A stretch of DNA of 64,000 bases, taken from the NCBI RefSeq assembly GCF_011745365.1, contig NW_024468915.1:1404653-1468652 (forward strand). Direction: 5' to 3'. Both the position numbers and the translations under genes were made by a program. Below are positions 24,789-37,311 of this stretch, piece by piece. This DNA is from Cryphonectria parasitica EP155. Lineage: Eukaryota; Ascomycota; Sordariomycetes; Diaporthales; Cryphonectriaceae. Under the pieces are notes generated by a model that did no database searches, had not been told where the DNA came from, and saw only the letters and a list, made by a program, of their open reading frames with translations. Every line of letters starts with the position of its first letter. Position 1 is the first letter of the stretch.

Positions 24789-25624
24789 GTCGAGGATGCG
24801 AGACTTATATACGCCATAGACATTGGCTAGTGACCTCTATTGGATGGGGGGCGTATTGTGTGGGAAAATCATGTTGTTGACGAGGAGGCCCATTATTTCT
24901 ATTGTTTCTGGAACCTCGAGAATTCCTAAGGGTTAGTAAACCCACTTCCCGATCCCGTTTAAGGCCGCGACCAGCTGGAATGTTCCGCCCTTGCCTCCCC
25001 CCAATGAACAGGATCGATGTCGTGATTCATCCCTCCCTCACATTCCTTAGATGGGACTGTGTTCCACCGTTCCTTGTTCCCCGGTGGCGACCCGTGCGAA
25101 CCATTGATACTCGAGAACCACGTTTTCGGAAGTGAGAAGGGGAGGGTCCACGCTCACGAGTCTAGCCCGACCACGTTAGGGCCGACTCTCCCGCCTTGAC
25201 GTAACCCCCAGTCTCTCTTTTCTTCTTCTTCTCGTGAAAGTTGTGATCCGGTCAGGAGAAGGGAAGGGGTGGTGAGATGGGATGTCCGGCTGTTCGAGTC
25301 GGTGGAGGCGGTCAGGGGTCCTGTTTGTCCATCAGGCAAGGCTGCTTGCGTGTCTGTGTGTGGATCTGGATGCACCTTTTTGTCAGCTTGCAGCCCAGCT
25401 GAGTGAGTGTTTGTCAGATGAGGAGGAGGAGGAAGAGAAGGGGAGGAGAGAAGGAGAAGGGGAGAGAGAGAGACAGACAGACAGCGCATCTGTTCTCCAT
25501 GCTCCCCCCCCCCTCGTCTCCACCCCACCCCACGCACTCCAGTGCCCAGCAGCAGATGGTACATGTGACCGCTTCGTTAGAACGAGCGTCCCCCCCGACG
25601 TAGTGGACAGAATTATCGAGTAGG

Positions 25625-25651
25625 ACACACACACATACACACACACACACC
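25625..25651. repeat. CA dinucleotide repeat
   Basis: Interrupted CA microsatellite in the gene-poor region. Confidence 0.8.
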
Positions 25652-27922
25652 ACGGCAATACTTGCAGATTGTAGGAGCGCCAGACCTCAGCCCCTTCCGG
25701 AGATCCTTTCCTTGGCATATGCGAGGTCTTTGTCAGATGATTAGGTCGGCGCTTGCTCTTGTGGCTCCTTCTCCTCATTGTGAGGACCAGTCTGTAGGTG
25801 TGGATGCGAATTGTCGATCTCGCATGTGTGAGAAAGAGGGGAGATATATTAGTAGATGGAGCGATGAGATGGGCGCGACCGAGACTTTTTAAGTCAATCG
25901 TCTCTCTGAGACCAATGTCACGTTCGCTTCCCCGCGGCAGAGGCCTGTTAGAAGCTTGAAAAGACGGTGAGCGCATGGGGCATGCCTCCTCTTCTCTCCC
26001 ACAGTGACTGTGCGAAGCTCAGCCGTGACAGCCAAATGCCCCGAGACAATGGAGAAAGGCTGACGGAAGTCGACAGTCTGGAAGCAGACAATGCAGTGTT
26101 TCCCACTTCGTCGTGGTCGATCTCCACCCACCCCCACCACCTACTTACTGTAAGGTTGTGCTCCACAATGCGCCGCCACTCATGGCTGCGAGACTTTCTC
26201 GGGCTGAAGCCTGGGGTTCACCTTCTCAGCAGGGCGATTGGGCAGGCTACCAGGCGGTAGTGATGGGGTTCGTTGGTCGCACCAACAATCATCACGCCCC
26301 CTCTCGGGATCGAAGGCATTTCGTGTGTGTATTTTGCACTAATTCGGGTTTCACGAGGTCGATATTTCGCCTGTTAAAACTCACCTGTAGACCGCTGAAC
26401 CCAGGAGCTTTTTCTGAGATCAACGGTCGTTGGATCTCACCATGATGATGACGAGGCCGGTGTCTTGCTTGAAAGGGTTATTTTAAAACTGCCCCAACAG
26501 AGTTGCAGAGGTGCATATGTCATGGTCCGTGAATGCAAGGTCCCGGAGATCCGTGACACGCAGGTTCCTGCTTGTGCGCCGGTCACAACATCGATCATCG
26601 GAAGGCCACATGCATTATCGTGGCTGCTGTGCTGCACGCCAGAGAATGCTGTTGCGCTGGTATTGGTTCTTCTCCTGGGAGATAAGCACCTTCTAGAAAG
26701 CCCGGAAGCTCGTAAAGATGACCCTGGCGACACGAAACTTACGGCTTGGTCATGATCTCGGGTTTCGAGAGCCAATGGTGGGGTTTCTCGTCCACGCATT
26801 CGAGCCACGATACGGTCATCTGACGGGCCCAGATTTGTGCCTGGGACCTCCCGGCTGGTACAGACAGCCGTAGTCTCGTAGTTCTTGGGTTTCTGCGCCG
26901 GAGCGGTCAGCTGTGGCCATGTCATTCCTTGCAAAAAAAGATCAAGTGCCAAACCCCCACCCCCCTTCTCGATGATTAAGCTTTCGACTGTGCTCTTCTG
27001 GTGTTGGTGGAGCCGGGAGGGGGGGGGGGGAGGGCATTAGGCACGACACCACATTTTGTTTGGCGTGTCTTTGAAGGGCTGTGGAGTATGCGAGGTCACC
27101 AATCATTGTCCCATCGCCATCGTGGAACGCGGTCATAGTCACCAGATTGAGGCTATCCACCCCCTTCAAGAATAGTAATCACAACAGACGCCAGCTACGG
27201 TCTTGACCTGTCATTAGTTTGCAGCTGAGTCCCACGTCAGCGTCAGCCAGACTACCACCATCATTATCAACCAGCTAACCCATTTTGTTGCCTCGAGGTG
27301 CCTTGGTCGCTCCTTTTCTTCTTTTCCTGCACTTTTGGTGTCTCCATAGTAGTAATAAAAATTTATTCGGGGAGAACGCCCTGGCGCGTGTGAGAAGTGA
27401 CTGAAGCTCGAAGGATGGTCCCGGCCGGGGTTGGAGGGCGAGTGCCTAGTTAGCAAAAGAAGACGTTGTTCAAGGGACAAACACAAGAGAAACGGCATGA
27501 ATGTCTCTGGTGTCAAACGCGTCAGTCGTGTTTGTATGCGTTGCGTGGTTTGAAGTTGCTTTTTAGAGACCAAAAAGGTCGGTGGTCGCGTTCTTCGGGT
27601 GCAGCCGCATGGTTCCTGGTTCGCCCTTGACCCCACCTGCTCGATTTGTGAGACCCAGTGTCTCTGATTCGCTTGTCAGGGAAGGAACCCCGCCGGGGGT
27701 GGTCCCCCCTGTCGACCCATCCTCTCGGGTATCCCACCTTCCATCCCAGCCTAGGATCTCTCTGTGTCTCTCCTGCTCGGAACTTTTGTCTAGCTGATCA
27801 CACAGCATGACGAGCTGGCTTGTCTGAACGTCTTCCTGGTCGTGCTGAGATTCAATTGTGGGTTTTGCATCATGAAATCCCTGAGAGGGTGGGGAAAAGA
27901 ACAAAGCAAAGAGGAGGCAGCG

Positions 27923-27923
<1 letters not shown>

Positions 27924-27951
<28 letters not shown>
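27924..27951. repeat. GA dinucleotide repeat
   Basis: About 14 copies of GA, within a longer purine-rich stretch (27900-28015). Confidence 0.85.
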
Positions 27952-27955
<4 letters not shown>

Positions 27956-28701
27956 AGAGAAAGATGTTTAGAAGAAGAGTAAGAAAGAAAGACAAAAAGT
28001 GAGAGAGAAGAGGAAGAACTCTGCATTATGCCCTAGACGGGAAAAGAACCTGACCGGTGATCATCACTTGCATGCAATGTGGGTGCAAGACAGCCTCAAG
28101 GGGCTCCCGCCATTCCTCATTCAGGCAACTTCCTTCTCTCCGCCTCGGCTGTGCGGCTGAACTTTGATGGCAGAATTTTTGGGGGCAAGGTTAGGCTCGT
28201 TTCAAAAAAAGAACCGGTTATCCTAAAGTTGGTCAAGTGGGCGCAAGGAGGACGAGGCTTCATGATTGAGCTTTTTAGTCTGGAGAAGGCTTTCTGGTAG
28301 CTCAAAGGCAATCCGATGTTTCCGCTGGGGCCCTTAATCTGGCGCCTAGACTAGACGTCATCGCGACGTTGAGAAGTAGAGCTCGGACCAGATTCATTCG
28401 ATACACTGCGCGACAATGTCGCCTGCCGTTTCGCCCTTCCATTTGCAATCTTTTGTGTTGATTAGTTTAACGTTTATTATGTGAAAGTACAATCTGCAAG
28501 AGGAAAAGAAGAAGAAGAAAAACGTAAGCAACCGAGGTATCTTCCCGAGAGTATTGACCGCCTAGTGAGAACTCCCGCCCTCGGCTCCCATTTTACCCTT
28601 TCAGCTGGACGAGCTCAAAATCACGAATAACCTTGTCTCCAATGAACGCCGGAAACCGCATGTGTCTATGCAAATCATAGTCTCCCAAGCCGACCCTTTC
28701 A

Positions 28702-29717
28702 TTACAGGATGAATACAAGGGCAGCTCCCACAGCGAGCACATGGACAGGCGTGTTTGCATATGCTGCGGCCGTGACGACCGCGGTAGGCAAGCTGGTGGC
28801 TGTCGTACTGTTGCTACCTGTGGGAAGTGTGCTGGTTGTACTCGTAGTGGTCGTAGAGGTGGCGGTCTCAGCACCCGAACTGGTCGAGACAGACGTGTGA
28901 GTCGAGGTGGATGAGGTGGTCGAAGTAGTACCGGTGCAGCCTGAACTCTCCATCGCGACGGCGGTGAAGTTGGCACAGGTGATGCGGGTCGTATTGGCAA
29001 AGTGAAGGACGAAGCTGCGGTTGCCGAAAAAGGCGCCGATGCCAGTTAGGGTCGAGGCAAACTCATCCGTAAAGGTGGTGGAGAAATCGGTGCCGTTGAT
29101 GCTGCCGTGCTTGCCAGAGAGGTCACCAACCTGGCAGGTCTCGGGCAGGGAAGCGTCGCAGGCGGGCTCCTCGCCTCGCTGGTAAGGGTCGAGATGGGCC
29201 AGAGTGCCAGTACAGTTGCCATCGGCAGGGACTGGCTGATCGTGGATGTGGTAGACTGATATGAGAGAGAGAAGAGGGTTAGACAATCAGGAGGAAGGTG
29301 AATCATTGAAGCTTTCAGGCTTAAAGAGTAAGAGTGCCGAGAGGGTAGAGGGCGTACGGAATGGGCCACCAGAGGCAGGCAGACCAGAGAACTCGACGTG
29401 GAACATCACGCCTTGACCGCTGGGCATAGAGACCGCCTGAATGGCTCCCTGCACATTACCGCCGCTGGGGAATAAATCGGTGTCGAAGGCATTGCTGGGC
29501 AGCTGAGCGATGTACTGAGCCCCGTTCGGGTTGTCGACGATGGCCGTGGCATTGCCAAGAATCTTCAATCGTATAGTTAGCTAAATGTTGATCCAGAGAA
29601 AAGCACCTGTTCTAGGGAGACACGTACGCCCGTTGTGATGTTACCGCTGGTCGCCTGCGCTGTAACACCGCCGAGAGTGACAGCAGCTAGAACGAAGGCA
29701 GCGACCGAAGAGAACAT
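28702..29717 (-). CDS. Secreted, probably GPI-anchored superoxide dismutase-like protein
   Basis: Predicted cell-surface Cu/Zn- or Cu-only-type superoxide dismutase of 282 residues. Minus-strand exons are 29717-29628, 29562-29358 and 29255-28702; donors GTACGT and GTACGC; phases close. Residues 1-20 form a signal peptide (MFSSVAAFVLAAVTLGGVTA). The SOD fold follows: FHVEFSGLPASGGPFLYHIH, with HIH as the first copper ligands, then TLAHLDPYQRGE, GDLSGKHGSINGT and FVLHFANTTRITCANF with a late His ligand. Several Asn-x-Ser/Thr sites are present. After about residue 200 comes a Ser/Thr-rich stalk (TTSTTSSTSTHTSV) and a hydrophobic C-terminus (VLAVGAALVFIL), as in GPI-anchored wall proteins. Fungal surface SODs such as the Candida Sod4-6 group detoxify extracellular superoxide. 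An upstream in-frame ATG at 29765 would block the signal peptide, so 29717 is preferred. Confidence 0.85.
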
Positions 29718-32700
29718 TTTGAAAAGATTGGTGGTGGTCGAGTTTTGACGTGGGGCTAAAGACACAACAAAGATGATCTCTGGGAGCAGGAAGATGCACC
29801 GTCAAAAGAATGGCAGGCAAGGAGACGTGATGCAAGATCTGCAAGATGTAGTTTGGTGGCTGTTGAAGGAGATTGGCCCTTTAAGTATGGCTCGCGTGGT
29901 TTGTGTGTTTGTGTGAGACGCAGATAGATGTGATTCACCTACTTTAGTGAACGAAAATCAAGAGGTTGTCTGTAAGCAGACGCATAGCTACCCCAAAGAT
30001 TAGACGGTGGCTTCAGGTCAGTGTACAAGTCTCGGGCGCAGCTTCGTGGGAGGAGAGACAGCATGTGGTCACGTACTAGATACCACTTATCAGGGTGCTG
30101 TGTCGCCCAGGAATTAGGTACCGGCAACCTTGACCAACGTCTTGTCTTCAAACAGGGTCCGCCACACCATACAGCCCCGTGCGTATCTTGTACTGCAGCC
30201 ACCTCGTGAACTTCCATAGTTAGATGATAGGATTGTACAACTTGTAGCAGAGAGTGAGTAGCATTATAGAACGAGCTCTTTTTATCAAGGAGACCAGAGA
30301 GAGCGTGATTACGAGCCTCGGGGCTGCTGCTGAAGTTTGCCTTGGACAACAAGATCAAACATGCAGCGAATACTATATGAAAGCCAGCCTCATCGCCTCA
30401 TATGCTGACTGAACTGAGATCTCATACATAGAACTTGCAAATTTCGCACAAGAAGCCTCGAGAGAATCTTTATCGCCTTGTCTAAGCTCAACCTCTGAGA
30501 TTATACCTAATGGAGGGCGGCATCACCACACATTTTTCTAAGGGTTTCAAGGAAGTCAAACATGATATCTTACCCCAAGTCGCCCTAGGCGAGATCTCTC
30601 GCTTGATGAGTGGAGAAACCTTAAAATCAGTGGTTGCCGTGGGTAGGGACACCCCCTGACGATCCCCTGCCCAGGCGTGTTCAGGGATTCTACAATCCAC
30701 TGCACCAAAAGAGACAGTGACTTACGTCTCTTGTCGCGATCCGAGACAAACTCTAGAATCAGAGATCTGAGATAAGCACTTGGGCAGATTCCTGCTTTGT
30801 CTTTGATTTTGTTCATATTCAAGTTTGTTCGCCCCCATTCTATTCGATTATACTAATATCTTTACAGAGACCTATGCTAACGTTCCAGCAAGGAAGGGGG
30901 GGAAAAGCAGAAGGAAGAAGAAGTCTTGAAACAGGCAAAGTCAGATCTCCCTTGAACCGTAATTAATTACGGTAATTGCTTTCGTTTATGTATGACGCTC
31001 ATGTTCGAGCTCGGCTTTTGCGGACTGGCAAAAGAAACATCCACGACGCGGCTCAGCCCCGTCGATTGGTTACCACACGGACACACGGCACAAAAGGCTC
31101 ACTCACTTTCTTTCTGTTCTTATCTGGATACTTCCAGAATACTATGGTACCCCAGTCCTCATGCCTACCCGGATTGCCCCTCTGGCGTGCTAAGAGAGCC
31201 TCCCAAGTCCACCTAGCGGCACCTGTTTCACCACGTCACGCCCAAGGTCTGTGCGAAACCTCGTGTTGCCAAGCTTCTTGTTTCCTAGACGTGGGCCCCT
31301 GTTTCCAAATTTTAAACACTTGAGGAATGACAGATGTGCCTGGATTCATAGAGGATGGATCCTCTTTGAGAACGTCCCTTGGTTGCGCCAAGGCAGTGAC
31401 ATCTCTCGGCACTTCTCCACCCGACGGTTTCCAGTACTGTAAAGTCGGGGGAGGGATGAGGGATTGGGGGGGGAGGGGGGAACTCCCCAGAGGAATTTAT
31501 TGTGCGTGTGTCTAGAAACACCACCAGCATAGAGGCATACGCCCCCAGTGCCAATAATGGGGTGGATTGTGGCCAACAGCTTGAATGAAAGACCACTGGC
31601 GTCGCAAAATTGCTATTTTAACGAGGTCAATACCATGTCGCGCCGTCACTACTGCTCTCTTTCCCAAGGCCTTGGCGACTTGGGCGATTGCCTGAACATT
31701 CCGTTCTAAAGTGTGCAGCATGTAACATAATCTGTTGAACATCTTACAGGAGAACTCATTGAATCGGTCTTCTTCCTTGTGCCATAAATTTGTTGGGCTT
31801 TTGTATACACACACACACACACACACACGTATATATACATATATTTAATGATACAACTGCTATATAAGTCATATGTCTATTATCTTTAGTCATTGAAACA
31901 CCATTTACTTTGTCCCAACTACTAATAATATTTTCTGCTTCACATCATCAAGTTTTCTGAATACCCTAAACACTGTGCAAGTAAAGTAGGCTCCCTCGCG
32001 ACTGACAAGCCAGACGCCATGAGCATTGGGGCCTATAGACTGATCTACTGTAGAATCATGATGTTATCTACCGACGCACATTTGTCCGGGCATAGGCTCA
32101 TGTTATACCCTACTATGACCCGTAGCAGCAACTGATTACCATCTAAGAGATAATTTGAGCTCAAGTCTCTCTAAGCTTTTCCCAGGTGCTCTCTTGTAAA
32201 GTGCAACATACTTACATAGCCTTGCAATCATATCCATCACAGGTTGTTTCAGCTACCACATTCTTCTAAATTCCAGCCAATGAGTTTAAGTGATATCAGT
32301 GCGCATGAAGGCTTCACACTAAAAAATTAAGAAAAGAGATTGATCATCTCTGGCGCAGTCTGATTTTCAATGACCTTGGGAACAAGTTTCTGTACTATAT
32401 CAATGAGTTCTGCTCACTCTCATTCATTCTGTAACATGTGTGCCTGCCCTGCTTTCTGTGGTAGGGTTGTTCGAGCAATAATGATGAGAACAGCTTAAAG
32501 TGTGCCAAACTGCTTTGGAAGAGCAAAAACACATTAGGTTGCTCTCACCTTGGATGCGCATGGCCTCATATAGTTCATAACAACATTTATGCTTCCAAGA
32601 TTTACTTTGCCTGAGGTTGCACAGATAGTCTCCTCTCATGCTAGCTATTTTCTTAGTATTGACACCTATAATTATTTCTGAGCATAGACCTCCAAGGACT

Positions 32701-33420
32701 CGATGGAGTGATATGATATCGTTTATGTGTGAGTTCGACCGTCTACGCAGCTATATAAGCCATAGTCATTTCCAGGCAGCTAGGAGTGGTCACTCCTTTT
32801 AGCTGTCGCATATCTATTATCTAGCAAATGTTATGGATTGAAAACAGCAGAGCCTTGTCAGACTATGAAGGGTAATAGATATTCATTGGCCCAGTAGTTG
32901 TGCTTTGACAGCACCCAGAGCCAGATCCCAACGGGGAAAAGAAGGGGTGGGGGGCGAAAGAAAATGAAGACCCTGCAGAATGTTGCTGCACAATTTTCAC
33001 AGGTTTTCTTCGGCATTTCTGTAGGAATAGTGGACGTTATATTTCCCATACTATTAAGTAATCGATGCAGTGATCAAGTCATCAACTGCATTGATTGGTG
33101 TTGCTGCTTTTTACTGAGAAGACCCAAATATGGGAAGAGACCCTGGAAGCTTGGCATCCCGCTGGCCCCTGTCAGGGCAGCCAATTAGGACTAGTTGGAC
33201 CCACTCCTGGTGTCGTCACCCCGGCTTGGAGCTTTCGTGTCGTTTTGGAAACTCGCATCGAATTGACAACATCGCATATTGATGCTGGTTCATCTTCCCC
33301 CAAAACAACCTTTACCACCACCCCTCCTCGCCATCTCGAGCTGCCCAGCAAACGACAACCGCGCCATACCCTCCTCCTCAATTAGATCAACATAGCAGGC
33401 TTCTCCTCCCTCCTTTCACG
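29718..33420. other. Gene-free, partly AT-rich region
   Basis: No gene supported. From about 31.5 to 33.0 kb the DNA is AT-rich with short frames only. A CA repeat lies at 31807-31828. A minus-strand 71-codon frame (32424-32639) looks protein-like but is not assignable; it might be a decayed transposon fragment. The last 300 bp are probably the OST2 promoter and leader. Confidence 0.45.
31807..31828. repeat. CA dinucleotide repeat
   Basis: About 11 copies, followed by TATATATACATATAT sequence. Confidence 0.85.
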
Positions 33421-34093
33421 ATGGCCCCAAAGAAGAACACTTCTGCTCCTGGCAGCTCTGCAGCCCCGTCCAAGCCGCAGACCCCGCCGTTCTCGCTGCA
33501 GTCGTGGCCCGATGCTGACAAGGTCTGGAACGGGTACTGGAAGATCACCAACCACCAGACCAGGCTGCTCGACATCTTCCTGGCTTTCCTGGTGTTGGTT
33601 GGAGGTCTGCAGATGCTGTACTTCCTTGCTGGTGGACGCAATGTGAGTCGTGTCCTCCCTGTTTGTCGTATGTGTGGGATTTAAGAGAGACTGACCTGGG
33701 CGGTGCAATGATGATGCATGTAGCCTTACAATGCCTTCCTCGCTGGCTTCATTGCCACTGTTGGCCAATTCGCCCTGACCGGTACGATGCCTCCCACGCA
33801 TTCCTCTCAAGACCCTGCCACGAGGCTCTTCTTTTGTACATACCCCATGATCTAAACCGCTAATCGATATCCTCCACATTGCAACAGTTTCCCTCCGCAT
33901 GCAGACCGTCGAGCAGAACAAGGAGTCATTTTCCAAGACAACCCCCGAGAGGTGCGCAGCATACCGGTCGATCTGAAAGCCCCGCGCGGGTAGAATCTAG
34001 ACCAGAGATACTGACAGAACGAGCAGAGCCTTTGCGGATTTCATCTTTGGCAGCCTGATACTGCACTTTTTCTGCATCAACTACATCAACTAA
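33421..34093 (+). CDS. Oligosaccharyltransferase subunit Ost2/DAD1
   Basis: Small membrane subunit of the ER oligosaccharyltransferase, which transfers the lipid-linked glycan to Asn of nascent proteins; 136 residues. Exons are 33421-33642, 33724-33781, 33888-33951 and 34027-34093; phases close. Family landmarks are in order: a cytosolic Pro/Ser-rich N-terminus, TRLLDIFLAFLVLVGGLQML (helix 1), PYNAFLAGFIATVGQFALTV (helix 2), SLRMQTVEQNK, then the hallmark PERAFADFIFGSLILHFFCI with terminal NYIN. Length matches DAD1/Ost2 (about 113-140). It is expected to be essential and constitutively expressed. It converges on the GRASP gene, with 277 bp between the two stop codons. Confidence 0.95.
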
Positions 34094-34370
34094 CTGAGGA
34101 GAGAGCGCGCGGAAGTGGGCGTCGAAAAAGGGGAACTAGGGACCGTGTTGGAATCGCAACGGCATCTTTGCCTGTTCGTCTAAGTCGCAGGAATTCATGG
34201 GACATGTACAATAGGACACGGGGTTTCAGGCAAAATACAAACAGGACAAGCATCATGCTGATGTCTGCGGAAAATTGAATCATGATTTGACTTATCACCG
34301 CTGCTCAGATGGCCAGCGACATTGGCCATCTGGCCTGTCTCTCCTCGCCGGCCCGTGTCATTCCGCTGCG

Positions 34371-35559
34371 TTACTCGCCACCTGCCTCTTTTTCTTCCTC
34401 TTTCGGTGTATCTGCTCTTGGAGGTCCTCCCTTGGGCGGTCCACCTGCCTTTGGCGGAGGTGCTAAGGGGCTCTTGCTCCGAGTCGTCTCTGGCCTGTCC
34501 AGCTCCCTGCTCTTCTGCTCCTGCTCGTTGAAGTAATCGTCCATGCTGTTGCCCCCACGGTTCGCTTGCCTGTCTTTCTTCTTCTGACTCCTCGGCGGCG
34601 CGTTCCCTGCCGGCGGTGGCGGCGTCGCACTCGCGATCTGCGCTGGAACCAGGAAATCGCCGCCGCCCGGCGCTGCACCCTGCGCCCCCTGGTCGGCGGG
34701 CGTGATAAAGTTGGCTGAAGCGTCCATGGGCGACGCCATGATCCCCGCCGGGTAGGGTGTCTTTTCAGACAGTTCGCCGCCATCAAACATCATCTCCCCA
34801 GGTGCATGGACAGGCTCGCTCAGCGGCGCAGGCAGGCGGTGCAGCGCCCCATAGCCCAGCACGCACCCCAGAGCCCCCTCGCCGCCCCAGGCGCGGCTCG
34901 GTTGCAGTGTCACCTCGCGCGTGACGTCGTACTCGTTGTTGTAGACGTACAGGCGCAGCGGACGGCCAATGTGGTCCTCGACGATCTCGGACAGGCCGCT
35001 CTCGCCGTGAAGAGCGCCCTCGGGCGAGCCCAGGATGTAGTCGCTGTACGGCAGCAGGCCGGCAAGATCAGCGGGCGAGCCGGCAGGGACATCGAGGACG
35101 TGCCAGATGTTGGTCACGGCCGCGAGGGAGGTCCACTGCAGGGCGAGGCCGAGGGAGGCCGTGTCGGGCGGGACGGGGACGTGAAGGGTGCGGGTGCGCT
35201 GGCCTTTGGCGCTCCACAGGCCGAGGGTTACGGTGCTGCCGGCGCAGTTGCGGATCTCTTGGGCGAAGAGGTTCGGGCTCGGATCATCCTGAAGAGGGAG
35301 GAAGAAGGGAGGAGGGTAGTTAGCTGGCTGAGTCTCCAGACCGTGGTGTTTCTTTCTGTCTCTGCGTTTCTGTGTCTGGGAGATCTTGTCATACAATCAC
35401 GCGCCCATTGATTCCCACGATAAAGTCAAACCACGGTTCAATCGCGAGTTGTTGGTTTGCGTTTCGCAGGACCTGAAAGCCGAACAGCCCTTGTTGTTGT
35501 TTTTGGCGTGGGTCCTCGCCGTCGAGGCGGGATATGAAGCGATTGAGGGCGTTGAACAT
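34371..35559 (-). CDS. Golgi reassembly stacking protein (GRASP/Grh1)
   Basis: Golgi/early-secretory peripheral membrane protein of 358 residues, involved in ER-Golgi traffic and unconventional secretion. Exons are 35559-35401 and 35288-34371, phase 0. The GRASP region has two PDZ-like repeats. The first runs from about 20 (QQGLFGFQVLRNANQQLAIE, PWFDFIVGINGR) to about 105. The second follows (NIWHVLDVPAGSPADLAGLL, PYSDYILGSPEGALHGES, YVYNNEYDVTREV, WGGEGALGCVLGYGALHRLP). The C-terminus after about 215 is Pro/Gly/Ala-rich and disordered, ending in a charged tail (KEEEKEAGGE). There is no Gly at position 2 for myristoylation. Instead the start MFNALNRFISRL would form an amphipathic helix, as described for yeast Grh1. 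The gene diverges from TGS1. Confidence 0.93.
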
Positions 35560-36178
35560 GATCTTTTGATGAGACTTTTATAATAAGATAAAATCTGTAG
35601 TCGGCGAGGATTTGAGGAGGATAAGCAGGAGGAGGAGACGGTGAACCTTGGTGGCGTGGAAAATATGCTGGTTGACTGTTGACTTGGGAATTGGACCTGT
35701 ATTTCGATTCCAACTCAAAGGGCAGCAGTCCCTCTCAACGTGTCTGCAACCTTGTCATCAGGCCGCAGTTAGCTTCAGCCTTAGCCCTGGCCCAAGCTCC
35801 CCTCCCCTGTAGACCAGCCGTCAAGCCAGCCAGTGGGGCCGCCGCAGTGGGACCCCTCTTCTGTAAGCCATGCAGACCCCCGCTGGAAAATAGTCGACTA
35901 ACAAAATCCACGTTCACATTTCCTCCAGCCAACGTCAGGCTTGTGAGAGGCAGGCAGAGAACTCTGTCTATGTGAACTCAGAAGAGATGAAAAGTACACT
36001 GTTTTTTCAGTCTCACTCAATTCTTCAGAATGTAGTTTAAGTAGGGCTATCATTCACTACTTTCCTCCATCCTTGCAGCCTTATCATCATCGTCCTTCAG
36101 CACGTCGGACTCGCAAACGATTGCAACCGAAGACAAGACACCCAAAAGAAACCGTTTGATACTGCTGCCTCGCCCACC
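35560..36178. other. Divergent promoter region GRH1-TGS1
   Basis: About 620 bp between two divergent start codons; it should contain both promoters. No gene seen inside. Confidence 0.6.
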
Positions 36179-37311
36179 ATGGCAAAAGGCTTAGGACCAG
36201 AGCCCCAGGGCATCATGGCTCCTGCAGAACCACTTCCCTTGACGGCCAGATGCAAGCATTACGAGTCCTCCGACGAAATGCCTGTCGAGATTAAAAAGTG
36301 CGTGTGCCTCCTTATTCAGAAACAAAACGAACGTACGGGATATGAGAGAAACAGAGAAAGCTGACCCTGCACTGAGCATCAGATATTGGCGGCAGCGCAA
36401 GGAGCTGTTCTGTTTCTACGACGATGACATCTTTATGACAGACGAGGCTTGGTTTGGAGTCACCGCTGAGCCCATAGCCAAGTATGTGAATTCATTCTTC
36501 CACTCGCTCTCACACTCACTCTCACATTGATACTTCGTGTCACCTCCCATCTCACATACACACACAACCCTCCTCTCAACCTTCGAAACCGCACCATACA
36601 CCTCACAATCCTCATACTGACAGCTGACCCTCCCACAGTCAAATCGCCACCGAGCTCGCTCAAAAGGACATCGCCAGCAAGTTCCACGGCCCACGCCCCC
36701 GCTCCCGCATAATTATTGATCTCTTCGCCGGAGCAGGAGGCAACACCATCGCCTTCGCCCGCTCAGGCCATTGGGACCTAGTCATCGGCATAGAAATCGA
36801 TGCTCCCACCCTAGCCTGTGCCCAGAACAACGCCGCCGTCTACGGCCTCGCAGACCACATCCTCTGGATCCACGGCGACTGCGCCGACTTCCTGCGCCGC
36901 CTGAAGCACCATCCCGAGACTTTGGACGCTACCCTGCAGCAGTACTTGTGCTTCCAGGCGACGGAAGCAGAGGAAGACGTGGGCCAGGATCCGGCTCAGA
37001 GGCGCCAGACCCGGTTGGGGAAACACATCCAGCTGTTTGCGAGCCCCCCCTGGGGCGGGCCCATGTACAAGGGCGCCGAGGTGCTGGACCTGGAAGCCAT
37101 GGAGCCCTTTGGGGTAACGGATCTGCATGTCATGTGTGCGCCGATGGCACATGCCATGTTCTTGCCGCGAAACGGGGACCTGAGCCAGCTTGCGCGGCTG
37201 ATGCCAGACGAGAGCGACGAGAAGCTGGATGTGGTGCAGTACTGCATCAACGGGGTCAGTAAGGGCATGGTGGCTTACTATCCGACAGAACAGGACCGCG
37301 CCATTTCCTGA
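36179..37311 (+). CDS. RNA cap trimethylguanosine synthase Tgs1
   Basis: SAM-dependent methyltransferase that converts the m7G cap of snRNAs, snoRNAs and telomerase RNA to the 2,2,7-trimethyl form; nuclear or nucleolar; 296 residues. Exons are 36179-36297, 36383-36481 and 36639-37311; phases close. Motifs: KYWRQRKELFCFYDDDIFMT and WFGVTAEPIA (N-terminal Tgs1 signature), RIIIDLFAGAGGNTIAFA (SAM-binding motif I, about 97-114), VIGIEIDAPTLACAQNNA (motif II), ILWIHGDCADFL (motif III) and FASPPWGGPMY (catalytic motif IV with the guanine-stacking Trp). Length fits the compact fungal form lacking the long N-terminal extension of the metazoan enzyme. It converges on DOP1, with only 142 bp between the stop codons. 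Confidence 0.95.

Larger units (their letters stand above)
24789..28701. other. Gene-poor region with simple repeats
   Basis: No gene supported across 3.9 kb. It contains GA-rich purine tracts near 25425-25480, a CA repeat at 25625-25651, a G12 run at 27019-27030 and a GA repeat at 27924-27951. The longest frames (25383-25976 minus; 26437-26952 minus) are low complexity or featureless. Untranslated RNA genes cannot be excluded by eye. Confidence 0.5.

Noticed and set aside
25383..25976. 197-codon minus-strand frame
   Set aside because: Built largely from CA and GA repeat translations (Cys-Val and Ser-Leu runs).
26437..26952. 171-codon minus-strand frame
   Set aside because: No domain, no paired splice sites and no homology I recognise; kept only as an open frame.
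34806..35411. 201-codon plus-strand frame
   Set aside because: Antisense shadow of the GRASP gene.
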